64,000 bases of DNA from Andreesenia angusta. Its GTDB lineage: Bacteria; Bacillota; Clostridia; Tissierellales; Gottschalkiaceae. The position numbers and the translations under genes are program-made. Location of the stretch: the NCBI RefSeq assembly GCF_001855385.1, contig NZ_MKIE01000004.1:62001-126000 (forward strand). Direction: 5' to 3'. Shown here piece by piece: positions 44,998 to 54,295 of this stretch (positions are counted from its first letter, which is position 1; the number at the start of each line of letters is the position of its first letter). Below the pieces are notes generated by a model. It saw nothing but the letters and a program-made list of their open reading frames with translations, did not search any database and was not told the DNA's origin.

Positions 44998-45001
44998 ATT
45001 T

Positions 45002-45043
45002 AAGCCCCCCTGAAAAAGCTGAATGGCTTTTTAGGGGGGCTTT
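45002..45043 (+). terminator. Terminator of the polyamine operon
   Basis: The stem AAGCCCCCCTGAAAAAGC / GGCTTTTTAGGGGGGCTT is long and ends in T-rich sequence just after speB. Confidence 0.9.
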
Positions 45044-45070
45044 GTCTGTGCTTTTCAAAGTGAATATTGC

Positions 45071-45095
45071 ATTCATTTTAGCATCTGTTTTGACA
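45071..45095 (+). repeat. Direct repeat copy 1 at the left edge of the accessory island
   Basis: This 25-bp sequence (ATTCATTTTAGCATC, then TGTTTTGACA) recurs at 59624-59648 in the same orientation with one mismatch; weaker similarity extends about 20 bases to the left. It lies 16 bp downstream of the stop of the last module A gene. It could mark a recombination boundary or a conserved 3' end of the module. Confidence 0.6.
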
Positions 45096-45110
45096 ACAGT
45101 GAACATGCAA

Positions 45111-45545
45111 TTAAAACTCCCAAGTTGATTGAAGCTTTACTAGCTTTCGCTCCATACTCATCATTTCACTTAGATAATCCATTTCTTGTTTGGACTTATG
45201 CTTTTTTTGCTCAAGTTCACTTATATGCGTTTCATACTCGTAAAGCAATTTTTCATATTCGGCTTTTTCTTCTTTGAAATCATTGCTCTGACTTAAGAAC
45301 ACTTCAGCTTGCTTTAATAATTTATCTTTGTATTCACAAGAAGCTCTTTCATAGCCTTCCTTTTTTCCTTTGTTCTTTCCTTCTTCATATATGTCACTAA
45401 CTATAGAAGTTTTTTTAAGTGCATCTTTAATTATTTTCTTAGGAGTTACTGGAGTTGCTATCGACAATGAGGAATTCAAAACTAGCTTTTCATTCTTGTG
45501 TTGCTCGTAAAATATCCAATTGGGCTTATAGTCAGTCTTATCCAT
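45111..45545 (-). CDS. Small KKEGYxRAS-family coiled-coil protein (module A)
   Basis: This 144-residue protein of no named family has a variable N-terminus followed by EEGKNKGKKEGYERASCEYK, a run of glycines every four residues. A charged coiled coil (LLKQAEVFLSQSNDF..., YEKLLYEYETHISELEQKK) extends to the end. The glycine/KKEGYxRAS unit is shared with the next three genes. AAGGAG lies eight bases before the ATG. It is the last gene of the module and is followed by direct repeat copy 1. Function unknown; structural partner of the Sel1 proteins is a guess. Confidence 0.7.
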   Translation of the reverse strand: MDKTDYKPNWIFYEQHKNEKLVLNSSLSIATPVTPKKIIKDALKKTSIVSDIYEEGKNKGKKEGYERASCEYKDKLLKQAEVFLSQSNDFKEEKAEYEKLLYEYETHISELEQKKHKSKQEMDYLSEMMSMERKLVKLQSTWEF

Positions 45546-45611
45546 TTAAAAAACTCCTTTCAATTCTGACTTAAACTATAATTATGTCACTTACATGGCA
45601 ATACTAAAAGA

Positions 45612-46220
45612 TTATCTTGATAGCTTTCGAACATATGACTTATAATCAGAAATTAGCTCTTCGTATTTATTTCTTTCTACTATTGAAGTTTTTTCCTGCT
45701 TCAAAAAGCTTTCAGCTTGCTTCAAGAGCTTATTCTCATACTCAATCGAAGCCCACATATAGCCCTCTTTTCTACCTTCTTCTCGAACATTCTCAATTAA
45801 AGGATGAGGCTTGTTGTATAAAATAATGCTCTCTAACATTCCTCCATACAAGGCTCCTAGTTTGGCTAAATCTAGTGATTTAGTTAAGTTCAACTCTTCT
45901 TCACAGCTCAAGATATCTTCTATTCGTAATTCATATTCGCTGATAAGAGCTTCATACCTTCTTTGCTCAGCTCTATATTCCTGTTGTTTTTCTGAGAATT
46001 TTCTTGATTGTTCTAAAAGCTTTTTTTCATATTCAATCGAAGCCCTTTCATAGCCTTCTTTCTTTCCTACAACTCTAATTTCATCAATAAGTTCTTTCGT
46101 AACAGGTACGAAAGGACTCGGAACGACCAATGCGGCTATTAATAAATTACGCCTACTCGGAATAGAACGCTTTACAATAAGCTTTCCATCGCTGTTTTCG
46201 ACAATATTATAGGTTTCCAT
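45612..46220 (-). CDS. Protein with two KKEGYxRAS coiled-coil units (module A)
   Basis: This protein of about 202 residues has two copies of the shared unit: VGKKEGYERASIEYEKKLLE near residue 50 and EGRKEGYMWASIEYENKLLK near 145, each followed by a 40-50 residue charged helix. A short hydrophobic stretch (LLIAALVVPSPF) precedes the first. Internal duplication of the 144-residue paralog type is likely. The ATG at 46220 has AAGGAG eleven bases upstream and its start lies inside the stop region of the preceding Sel1 gene, implying coupling. No function recognised. Confidence 0.7.
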   Translation of the reverse strand: METYNIVENSDGKLIVKRSIPSRRNLLIAALVVPSPFVPVTKELIDEIRVVGKKEGYERASIEYEKKLLEQSRKFSEKQQEYRAEQRRYEALISEYELRIEDILSCEEELNLTKSLDLAKLGALYGGMLESIILYNKPHPLIENVREEGRKEGYMWASIEYENKLLKQAESFLKQEKTSIVERNKYEELISDYKSYVRKLSR

Positions 46221-46228
46221 GACTTCAA

Positions 46229-47686
46229 TCACTCCTTTGAATTTAAATATATGCCAAATGTTTCATCTAGAGCTTGGCTTAAAGTAAAGTTTGATTTTTT
46301 AATATTCTTTTCTATAAATAAAAGCGTTTGAATATAATCTTTTCCGTTTGCTTTGTAGTATTTGAGAACATCTGATTTTGAAAGCTTTGTCTTTTTCGCT
46401 AGCTTTAAAATAGAATCTTTGTCATAGCTACTCAAATTAGTGGTTTTTCTAGGAGGTTCAGCAGTAGTTTCAATGCAAAGATTGTGACTTTCCCTTGATT
46501 CAAGTAAATCCGTCTTTTTCAAAAAGCTCCTAGACTCTTCGTGACCTTGATTAGCAGCCTTCTCTAGCCAGTAGAGTGCACTATCATAGTCTTTTTCAGT
46601 GCCCTGTCCATAGTAATAAATAGTACCTAGTAAGCCTTGAGCATCTTCACTTCCTTGCTTCGCTGCTTTCATGAACCAGTACCTAGCTTTTTTAAAATCT
46701 TTTTCAACGCCATTTCCTAAATAATAAGCTGTGCCTAATATAGATTGAGCTTCCAAGTCACCTTGCTTTGCCATATTTTTGCAATATTCAATATCAAATA
46801 TTTTAGAATCAGTATTTTCAATCTCTATCAATGTATTAAATAAGTTTTGAGCATCAATATGTCCTTGCTCAGCAGCCTTCTCTAGCCAGTAGAGTGCATT
46901 TTCTTTATTTTTTTCGACACCACTTCCTGTTTCATAATATACACCTACATAATACTGGGCATCCATTAACCCTTGTCGTGCTGCCTTGAGATGCCACTTA
47001 AAGGATTTGTGATAATCTGTTGAAGAATAGATTGAACCTAGTAAAAGTTGAGATACCATGTGTCCTTGATTTGCAGAACGTTCAAGCCACTTGAGCGATT
47101 TATTAAAATCATTAATACCAAGTTCTCCAGTAAAGTAGAATAGTCCAACCATATACTGAGATCCTATATGCCCTTGTTCCGCAGCTTTTTCTAACCAGTA
47201 GAGAGCTTTTTCAATATCATTTGTTGTGCTATTTCCTCTACTATAATATATTATTCCAAGATAATACTGAAAGTCAGGGTTTCCGGACTCAGCTTTGTTG
47301 AAGATTGACTCTTCACTCATATAGAGTTCGGATTCATTGCTGCAAGCTTCTCTCGATGACTTAAGTATTTCATACTCTCGCTTTGTACCACTTAATTCAT
47401 CGTATTCTTCTACAGTCAAATCTGCACTCTTGCCTTCTAGCTCCATAATTTTTTTCTCATGCTCTAGCAATAAGAAGTCATACTCTTCTTTTTCCAAAGC
47501 AACCTTGTTCTTAAACTTTTCAAAACTTTCTACTTGAAGATTGAATTTTTCTCCATATTTTCGAGATGCTCTTGAATACCCTTCTTTTTTTCCATCAAAT
47601 TTCCCATTTTCGTATCCTTTAGACTTGCCCATTTCATATAAGATAATGGCTTGTCCAACTGCTATTATTGCTGGTATAAAAAACAT
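46229..47686 (-). CDS. Sel1-repeat protein with glycine-zipper N-terminus (module A, second copy)
   Basis: This 485-residue protein has a hydrophobic N-terminus (MFFIPAIIAVGQAIILY), a polar glycine zipper GKSKGYENGKFDGKKEGYSR with glycine every fourth residue, and a coiled coil to about residue 110. About seven Sel1 repeats (for example YWLEKAAEQGHIGSQYMVG) run to about 410. A C-terminal helical tail (ILKLAKKTKLSKSDVLKYY) follows. It is a paralog of the longer gene upstream, so a tandem duplication is likely. Sel1 repeats mediate protein contacts. It is probably anchored at the membrane by the N-terminus. Confidence 0.85.
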   Translation of the reverse strand: MFFIPAIIAVGQAIILYEMGKSKGYENGKFDGKKEGYSRASRKYGEKFNLQVESFEKFKNKVALEKEEYDFLLLEHEKKIMELEGKSADLTVEEYDELSGTKREYEILKSSREACSNESELYMSEESIFNKAESGNPDFQYYLGIIYYSRGNSTTNDIEKALYWLEKAAEQGHIGSQYMVGLFYFTGELGINDFNKSLKWLERSANQGHMVSQLLLGSIYSSTDYHKSFKWHLKAARQGLMDAQYYVGVYYETGSGVEKNKENALYWLEKAAEQGHIDAQNLFNTLIEIENTDSKIFDIEYCKNMAKQGDLEAQSILGTAYYLGNGVEKDFKKARYWFMKAAKQGSEDAQGLLGTIYYYGQGTEKDYDSALYWLEKAANQGHEESRSFLKKTDLLESRESHNLCIETTAEPPRKTTNLSSYDKDSILKLAKKTKLSKSDVLKYYKANGKDYIQTLLFIEKNIKKSNFTLSQALDETFGIYLNSKE

Positions 47687-47705
47687 AGCTGCTTACACTC
47701 CCTCC

Positions 47706-49778
47706 CTATATTAAGCTTCTTAGTGCTTCTTTAGCTTCATGAAGTCCTTGACTCGCCGAAAGTCGAAGCCATTTTTGAGCTTCTTCTAGATTTTTTTCAA
47801 CAATTTTTCCTTCAACATATATTTCTCCCAGTTTATACTGGGCTTCTGAATCTCCTCCTATTGCGGACTTTTCATAGTATTCAAACGATTTATTTAAATT
47901 GAAAAATTCACTTTCAGGATTTTCATAAATCTCACCTATCATGAACTGGGCTTCAGCATGCCCTTGTTCCGCAGCCTTCATGTACCACTCGATTGCTGCC
48001 TTTTCATCTTTTTCGTATTCTGAATATAGCCCCAATACAAACTGGGCTTTCGGATGATTTTTCTTAGCTCCAAGCTTGTACCACTTCACGGCATTGTCAA
48101 TATCAATATCCATTCTGTACTTATCAGCTAATCTAATTAGAGCCTCCTTGTGACCTTGTTCAATAGCTTTTTTATACCATTCGGCGGCTTTGTCAGAATC
48201 CTCATCCTTTCCGATGCCATAGTCATACATAAGACCAAGCTTGTACTGTGATTCAGTATCTCCTTTCTCTGCGTCTGATTGATATCTTGATAGAGTACTA
48301 GAATCGAAGGAACCTATAGTGGATAATAGCTCTAATTTGTCTAGTGCTTCTAAAAAACCTTTTTCATAAGCACTAGAATAAATCTCCAATGCTTTTTCAT
48401 AGTTATTATCCATGCTTTTTTTATGGTAATAGATATTTCCTAATTCAAATAAAGCTAACAAATCGCCATTATTTGCAGCTAGTCTATATGAATTTAAGAA
48501 GTTTTCAAAATTATCAGCTAAATCCTGTTCCACTGCAATAATTTCTTCCTGTTTAATTATATCTAGCATATTTTGAGCATCAATATCTCCTTGGCTTGCT
48601 AAACGATTATACCACTTCTTAGACTCTTCTATGTCTTTTTCCACAATAACTCCTTCATGATATATATGTGCAAGATCGTACTGAGCTTCAATATGCCCTT
48701 GTTCTGCAGCAGAGTAATACCACTTCATAGCTTCTCCATAGTTTACATGAACACCTTTTCCTGTATGATATATCGTTGCAGTAGCGTATTGGGCATTTGC
48801 ATTTCCATGGTTGGCAGCATTAATGAAGTGTGCTGCTGCTTCTTTATAATTTACGGGTACTCCTTGACCCAATAAATTCATTAGTCCTATGCTGTATCTG
48901 GAATAAATATCTCCTTGCTTATGAGCTTTTTCATACCAATAAAGAGCCTCTTCATAGTCTTGTTCAACGCCTTCACCCCTATAAAACATATGTCCTAATA
49001 ACGCTTGAGAGAATATATCTCCCTCTTTTGCAGCAACATAAAACCAATCTTTCGCTTTCTCATAATTGGATTCAACCCCATATCCTAGATAGTACATATT
49101 CCCAAGATTGGATGCTGCAATAACATCTCCATTATTTGCAGCTTTTTTATACCACATAAATGACTCTGTATAGTCTTGTTCAACGCCCTCTCCTTCGCTG
49201 GACATATTGCCAAGTCTGACTTGAGCTGAAATATTTCCTTGCCTAGCAGCTTTTTCGAACCAATGGAACGCTTCACTATAGTTTTGTTCAACAGTCTCTC
49301 CAAGATAGTATATATTCCCAAGATAGTACTGAAAATCAGGGTCACCTAATTCAGCTTTTTCGACTATATCGTCTATACTCATATATAGCTCACCTTCATT
49401 GCTATAAGCTTCTCTTGACGATTCAAGAATTTCATATTCTCGCTTTGCATAGCTTAATTTATCTGATTCTTCCATAGTCAAGTTTTCTCCTCTGCCTTCT
49501 AGTTCCATGATTTTTTTCTCATACTCTAGCATTAGATAATCAAACTCTTCCCTTTCGGAAATATACCGACCTCTTTCTTCTTCAAACTTGCTTTCTTGAC
49601 TTATAATCTTTTTTTCGTATTCTGCTGATGCTCTATTATATCCTTCTTTTTTCCCATTATAGCTACCTTTACTATATCCACTAGACTTTCCGGATTCGTA
49701 AATAGCTTTGGACACTATAACTCCTCCAGTTGCTACGGCTACTTTTCCAATAGCAATTAATCCTGGTATAAAAAACAT
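47706..49778 (-). CDS. Large Sel1-repeat protein with glycine-zipper N-terminus (module A, first copy)
   Basis: This protein of about 690 residues starts MFFIPGLIAIGKVAVATGGV, then GKSSGYSKGSYNGKKEGYNR (five glycines spaced by four), a coiled coil to about residue 115, and about 15 Sel1 repeats to the C-terminus, several degenerate. Typical repeats are ALYWYEKAHKQGDIYSRYSI and AIEWYMKAAEQGHAEAQFMI. The ATG at 49778 was chosen because AGAGGAAGG precedes it and because the paralog 46229-47686 starts with the same MFFIP. Likely a large binding scaffold; partner unknown. Confidence 0.87.
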   Translation of the reverse strand: MFFIPGLIAIGKVAVATGGVIVSKAIYESGKSSGYSKGSYNGKKEGYNRASAEYEKKIISQESKFEEERGRYISEREEFDYLMLEYEKKIMELEGRGENLTMEESDKLSYAKREYEILESSREAYSNEGELYMSIDDIVEKAELGDPDFQYYLGNIYYLGETVEQNYSEAFHWFEKAARQGNISAQVRLGNMSSEGEGVEQDYTESFMWYKKAANNGDVIAASNLGNMYYLGYGVESNYEKAKDWFYVAAKEGDIFSQALLGHMFYRGEGVEQDYEEALYWYEKAHKQGDIYSRYSIGLMNLLGQGVPVNYKEAAAHFINAANHGNANAQYATATIYHTGKGVHVNYGEAMKWYYSAAEQGHIEAQYDLAHIYHEGVIVEKDIEESKKWYNRLASQGDIDAQNMLDIIKQEEIIAVEQDLADNFENFLNSYRLAANNGDLLALFELGNIYYHKKSMDNNYEKALEIYSSAYEKGFLEALDKLELLSTIGSFDSSTLSRYQSDAEKGDTESQYKLGLMYDYGIGKDEDSDKAAEWYKKAIEQGHKEALIRLADKYRMDIDIDNAVKWYKLGAKKNHPKAQFVLGLYSEYEKDEKAAIEWYMKAAEQGHAEAQFMIGEIYENPESEFFNLNKSFEYYEKSAIGGDSEAQYKLGEIYVEGKIVEKNLEEAQKWLRLSASQGLHEAKEALRSLI

Positions 49779-49842
49779 AATTCCTTCCTCTCCCTTTTTC
49801 AATTTAATTTAACTAGAAACTATCCATTCTATTTATCAAACT

Positions 49843-50970
49843 CTAGAAGTCGTAATCAGTTCCTTTTATCAAATTATCGAACTCGCCGAATACGAACTCT
49901 TCCTTAACTTTCCTTATAAACTCTCTGTCGTTAATAAGTCTATAAATAGTGACCATAAGCCCCCCTATATCTAAATAGCTCCAAGCTTTTTTGCCTAATT
50001 TTGCATTTCCTGTTTGAGCTGCTACAGTTCCCATGATGGCTACTAAAATTACGTTGCTTACTGATGCTATAGCGTTTGAATAGCTTAATATCTTTCTGGT
50101 TTTTACTTCGTATACATCCCTATTCAGATAAACTCGCTCATCATAATACAGACCATGAACAGCAGCGATTATTGTATTTATCAATACGGAAACTGCTGCT
50201 CCACGAGTCACACTATACATATCGATATTATTTTTAATCAAAGTTGAGCTAAAGCCTGATGATATATTGTTTAGAATAGGTAAAGGAAGTCCTTTTGCTG
50301 TAAAGGCATCACTTGCATAATGAATGCCTTGCTTAACAACTGAAGCCACTAATAGTTTGTAATCTTCTTTGGCGATATCTATACTACTTAAGGCTATTGA
50401 AGGAAAGCTGGTTATACTTTCTATATCATTCCCTTTTACTGAGTATGAACTCAGTAGTAAATCTTTTTTAGTTAATGAGCCAGTCATAATATTCATTGTT
50501 CCAAATACCCAACCAAGCACAGGGTCATGTCCCAAGGTCATCTCCCTATGGTTTAATCCACTTAAGCCCGTCCCCCAATGCTTAGATGGTATTATGTCAT
50601 AAGGAACCCCGCCTAGTATTATATCTTTATAATCTTTTTTTACACCCGTCTTATTCAAAGCATCTCTTATAGGCTTGCTTATTAATTTATCTGCATCACT
50701 CGCCTTTTCAAAGCGAAATTTATCGTTTGATAAGAGATACTGACGTGTACATTGTAAAGCTGTTGCAAAAAATAGAAATTTTACATCTAGCCCTGTTAGT
50801 CCAGTCTTTTTTTCAAATTCTAAATCTAAGTTGTCTAAAATCTGCCTGGAGTCTCTTGCTACTTCTGCAACTCTTCTAGACTCATCTATAATTTTTTGCA
50901 TGTTATAAAGTGTTTTATTCGAACGACTCTGTAATTCAAGTCTTCTTCTTCTAAGTTCATCTAAATCCAT
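49843..50970 (-). CDS. Membrane protein of unknown family, first gene of module A
   Basis: This protein of about 375 residues starts MDLDELRRRRLELQSR with a basic coiled-coil N-terminus. A striking central block (SKHWGTGLSGLNHREMTLGH, then DPVLGWVFGTMNIMTG) and two or three hydrophobic segments in the C-terminal half (AAVSVLINTIIAAVHGL, VSNVILVAIMGTVAA) follow. The His/Asp-rich NHREMTLGHD block may bind metal or be catalytic, but I recognise no family. AGAGGTGA is eight bases from the ATG at 50970. It is followed by the Sel1 genes with gaps under 70 bp. Confidence 0.7.
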   Translation of the reverse strand: MDLDELRRRRLELQSRSNKTLYNMQKIIDESRRVAEVARDSRQILDNLDLEFEKKTGLTGLDVKFLFFATALQCTRQYLLSNDKFRFEKASDADKLISKPIRDALNKTGVKKDYKDIILGGVPYDIIPSKHWGTGLSGLNHREMTLGHDPVLGWVFGTMNIMTGSLTKKDLLLSSYSVKGNDIESITSFPSIALSSIDIAKEDYKLLVASVVKQGIHYASDAFTAKGLPLPILNNISSGFSSTLIKNNIDMYSVTRGAAVSVLINTIIAAVHGLYYDERVYLNRDVYEVKTRKILSYSNAIASVSNVILVAIMGTVAAQTGNAKLGKKAWSYLDIGGLMVTIYRLINDREFIRKVKEEFVFGEFDNLIKGTDYDF

Positions 50971-51019
50971 ATAAAGTTTCACCTCTGTTTATCAAAATAT
51001 ATTTCTTTATATATACACA

Positions 51020-51038
51020 ATAACTAATATTTAGTTAT
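51020..51038. promoter_or_regulatory. Candidate operator palindrome upstream of module A
   Basis: ATAACTAA and TTAGTTAT form a perfect 8-bp inverted repeat with a three-base spacer, 50 bp upstream of the first module A gene. No regulator gene is seen nearby. No clear promoter pair was found around it. Confidence 0.35.
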
Positions 51039-51204
51039 AACCTATCTCTAAATACCCTGTTTAGATATGTGATGTCACTAAAGTTTAAAAGCTGACTTTA
51101 GGAACGGTTACTTTAAACAGTCCAAAATGTCGGTTTTATGTTATGATCATATTTCCTTAACGTGAGTTTTGTCGAGAATATTTGCGATACCCTTAGATAT
51201 GAAC

Positions 51205-52407
51205 TTATAATTCGAGCAACAATTTTCTAGCACCCAAGTCTCCTTGCTCAGCGGCTTTTTTAAGCCATTTGAGTCCTTCAGTATAGTCTCGTTTTACGCC
51301 TTCACCATGTAAATGCATGTCGCCAATTATAATTTAAGCATCTGAATTACCTTGTTCAGCTGCTTGTTCACTCCAATTAAGTGCTTCAAGATAATCTTAC
51401 GCTATACCTTCTCCATATTAATACATTTATCCAAGCATATACTGAGCATCAATATAACCTTGAGCAGCCGCCATTTCAAAGCATTTCATATCTTCAGAAT
51501 AATTCACTTCCGTACCTTTATATCTGAAGTAATATTTATATCCAAACTCATATAAGTTAAGAATCTTTTTATTTGCTAAAAAATCTAGTGTACATAAAAC
51601 CTCTAATGCCAAATCGAAATTTGCGACAGGACTTTTTAGATTCATCAAGAGTTCTTCTTTTATATAGTGCTCTAAAATCAACTTTCGAGCCTCGTTTCTT
51701 GTGAAATCCTTATTGAAGTTTCTCATTTGAGTTACTAAGGAATCAACGATATAGTTTTCTTTGCTTTGAATTAAATCAGCTTTGCTTATTCCTAAAATCA
51801 AGGGTACCCGATACTTTGCGGATAAGTCGACTTCATGATAGTCGACTAATTTCTGTAGTCTTTCCAGAAGAGAATATTCATTTAATAATCCTTCGAAGAA
51901 GGGTTCGTATGTAGTAGTATCACTTACCGGAAGACCTATGCTTGAAAAAATAAATTTTAAAATTATAAGATCCTTTGTATTCCAATTCCCCTTGGTTTTT
52001 TCATAAAAGTCACATGACAAGCAAATAGTTTTGGCGACATTACTCAAGTCCCTGTATTCTAATCCATTAAACATGCTGTGCTCTATAGTAGCATTCCAAT
52101 GCAAAAGCTCAACATTTTGTTCAATCTTATCTAACCTGTTTTGATTTGAACCACGTCAGATCGCCTTGAAGCTTTTGATTTTTTCCAGTTATACTTTTAA
52201 AAATTCTTTTTAAAAACCCTGCTCTAAAGCTTCGTTTAATCTGGATGTGCTAGCAGTCAGCGCTGATACACTGTCAAACGCAAGCTTACTTATTTCAGAC
52301 CTATTTCTCTTATGAGTTTCTACTAATTCCATTATAAACCCATCTATTTCAAGTCTTTCTGAGCTTGATATATCTGCAAAACTATTTATTGACAAATTTA
52401 ACTCCAA
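51205..52407 (-). pseudogene. Broken Sel1-repeat protein gene
   Basis: The frame can be followed from a TTG at 52407 (ELNLSINSFADISSSERLEI) through two frameshifts to the stop at 51205. The first shift is -1 near 52214, at GGGTTTTTAAAAAG. The second, near 52145, joins GDLTWFKSKQ to NRLDKIEQNVELLHW. An intact stretch to 51430 follows, then Sel1 repeats broken by four in-frame TAA codons (51427-51429, 51418-51420, 51397-51399, 51334-51336) with no further shift. The N-terminal region is of no known family. The gene is dead unless extensive recoding occurs. Confidence 0.8.
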
Positions 52408-52468
52408 AATTTCCCACTCCCATATATAACCATTTTATCATTAGAGAACGAGAATCCATTTATACCAA

Positions 52469-54295
52469 TTACTTTTCTAATAAGTTCTCCCTAATGCTAT
52501 TTTTAAGCTCAGCATATCCAGTCTCTAAACTTTTATTTTCATTAGGTTCTATTCCTATAAAATCAAAGCCATAGGGACCTTTATAAGATATTTCTTTTCC
52601 TTGCTTAGGATAAACAATAATAACTCTATCAATAGCATCTTTTTTTAATTCCACTTCTCCTTCATTGCTATAAAAATATCCAAACAAATTATATGATTTC
52701 ATAGTATTGATTACTTTAGTATTACCTGTGTCACTAACTAGATACTTCTTTTTACAGCACTTAGCATCTATTATAATAGCTGATAGTAATCTTTTTGTAG
52801 TTTCATCAAATAGACCAAGTCTTATATCTGGTCTACGGTGTTTAACTCCATTATTCATAAATTCACTCAAATCACTGTTATAATCTTCATCTAGAATTTC
52901 AGTATCGTAAGCTAGTTCACAATACTTGTCTCCTCTTTTAAAAATCATAATAGTTTCTTTAGGAAGTCCTTCTACAAAGCTAGTATAATCACCTTCAGCC
53001 AACCATCCACGTTCCCATACAAATCCTTCTTCTCTAAGTATTTGTATTACCAATACTACAACATATATTTCGAATAGCAATGATGTTCTCTTGTAAGGGA
53101 AGCTTATGCTATTTTCTTTTAAATTACTGTCTTGATTTTCATAAAAAGACTTCAGTTTTTCATAGAAAAAATATACCTGAGAGTAGTATCTATTTTTCAA
53201 AATTTTGTTAGAAAAATTAGTTGTACCATTATGCATTTCAATGACATTAATCCAAGTTTCAAATTCATAGTGGTTTATCATAGACTTAAAACGCTTTATT
53301 TCTTGAAGTCGTTTCTTCATAACATAAAAAGACTTCTTTCGAGCGATACGTTCTTCGTCTTGAACATAAATTCTACACTTAAGCTCTTTTTTATTAGCAT
53401 CAGCAATCGTATAATCTTTTTTTACAATATTATACTTGGAGTTCAATTTTGCTATATTTAGTTCGATTTGTTCTATTTTATTCTCTAAAAAACCATTTAT
53501 ATGCTCAAAGTCATTCTCCACTTTTGTTAGTATATCATTTATATCAAAAAGGGTCTTTTTGAGCCATTTGTTTTCGGCTGTTTCATATGTTAAAAAAGAG
53601 TGCTTTTCAAGAAATATCTCTGGTTTTAACAAGTTATCATTCTTCTTTAATCCTTTTGTAATAAGCCACTTCTGAGATTTTATATCATTCCTTTTTGCAT
53701 ATCGCTGCTCTTTATACGTTTTTTTTATATCTTCAATTGGCTGTTTTACTATGCTACTAATACTACTTGTTAATATATCCTCATTACTCATTATATACTG
53801 AAATATATTCATAGATAAAATATTTGAATTTTCAAACGAAGAGTCTCCCCCCAGTTTCTCCATGAACAAGTTATGTGCAAGACCTCTAGAAACATCTTCT
53901 AGAATATTTCTGATATTATCTATCCCATTCAAAGAAAGTGATGACGGAGAGATTTTGAAAAGTCCACTACAAGTATCTCTTTCTTTTTTTATATTTAAAG
54001 AATAGTATCCAGGGACATATACGATACTACTTTCTTCGCCTTGAGTAATTGTAGCAATCTGAGAGTTTTTAACTTTTAAAAACTCGTCTGAATCTGCCTC
54101 CTCTATTTCAATGTAAACTTCATCATAATAACTTTTTACTTCAACTGAAACTTTATTTTGTTCTTTAAACTCTATTATCGTATTATCCAGACTACCCTTC
54201 GAAAAATCTTCTTGACTTATATTTACTATTTTTTTTTCAACTCTATTACCTGGAGTATACTGAACCTTAAATATCAGACTAACTAGTGTATCCAT
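52469..54295 (-). CDS. McrC-like DUF2357 protein with PD-(D/E)XK nuclease domain
   Basis: This protein of about 608 residues starts MDTLVSLIFKVQYTPGNRVE, overlapping the end of the McrB-like gene by about 17 bases. The N-terminal half is the DUF2357 region (SSIVKQPIEDIKKTYKEQRY). The C-terminal nuclease shows RRPDIRLGL (PD at about 489-490), 20 residues, IIIDAKCCKKK (DAK at about 510-512) and a further QGKEISYKG. It is the predicted DNA-cutting partner of the ATPase encoded upstream, as in McrBC-type modification-dependent restriction. Confidence 0.85.
   Translation of the reverse strand: MDTLVSLIFKVQYTPGNRVEKKIVNISQEDFSKGSLDNTIIEFKEQNKVSVEVKSYYDEVYIEIEEADSDEFLKVKNSQIATITQGEESSIVYVPGYYSLNIKKERDTCSGLFKISPSSLSLNGIDNIRNILEDVSRGLAHNLFMEKLGGDSSFENSNILSMNIFQYIMSNEDILTSSISSIVKQPIEDIKKTYKEQRYAKRNDIKSQKWLITKGLKKNDNLLKPEIFLEKHSFLTYETAENKWLKKTLFDINDILTKVENDFEHINGFLENKIEQIELNIAKLNSKYNIVKKDYTIADANKKELKCRIYVQDEERIARKKSFYVMKKRLQEIKRFKSMINHYEFETWINVIEMHNGTTNFSNKILKNRYYSQVYFFYEKLKSFYENQDSNLKENSISFPYKRTSLLFEIYVVVLVIQILREEGFVWERGWLAEGDYTSFVEGLPKETIMIFKRGDKYCELAYDTEILDEDYNSDLSEFMNNGVKHRRPDIRLGLFDETTKRLLSAIIIDAKCCKKKYLVSDTGNTKVINTMKSYNLFGYFYSNEGEVELKKDAIDRVIIVYPKQGKEISYKGPYGFDFIGIEPNENKSLETGYAELKNSIRENLLEK

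Noticed and set aside
45071-45095. Integron-type attC or phage att core
   Set aside because: No integrase gene is in the window and the repeat lacks paired attC arms; only a simple direct repeat can be claimed.
48000-49400. Open frames on other strands or frames inside the Sel1 genes (for example 49085-49345 minus)
   Set aside because: They are shadows of the repeat structure, without ribosome sites or recognisable products.
52205-52225. Programmed -1 frameshift at the G GGT TTT heptamer
   Set aside because: The heptamer is correct, but the gene has a second frameshift and four stops downstream, so simple decay in a T/A run explains it better. Kept only as a point to verify.
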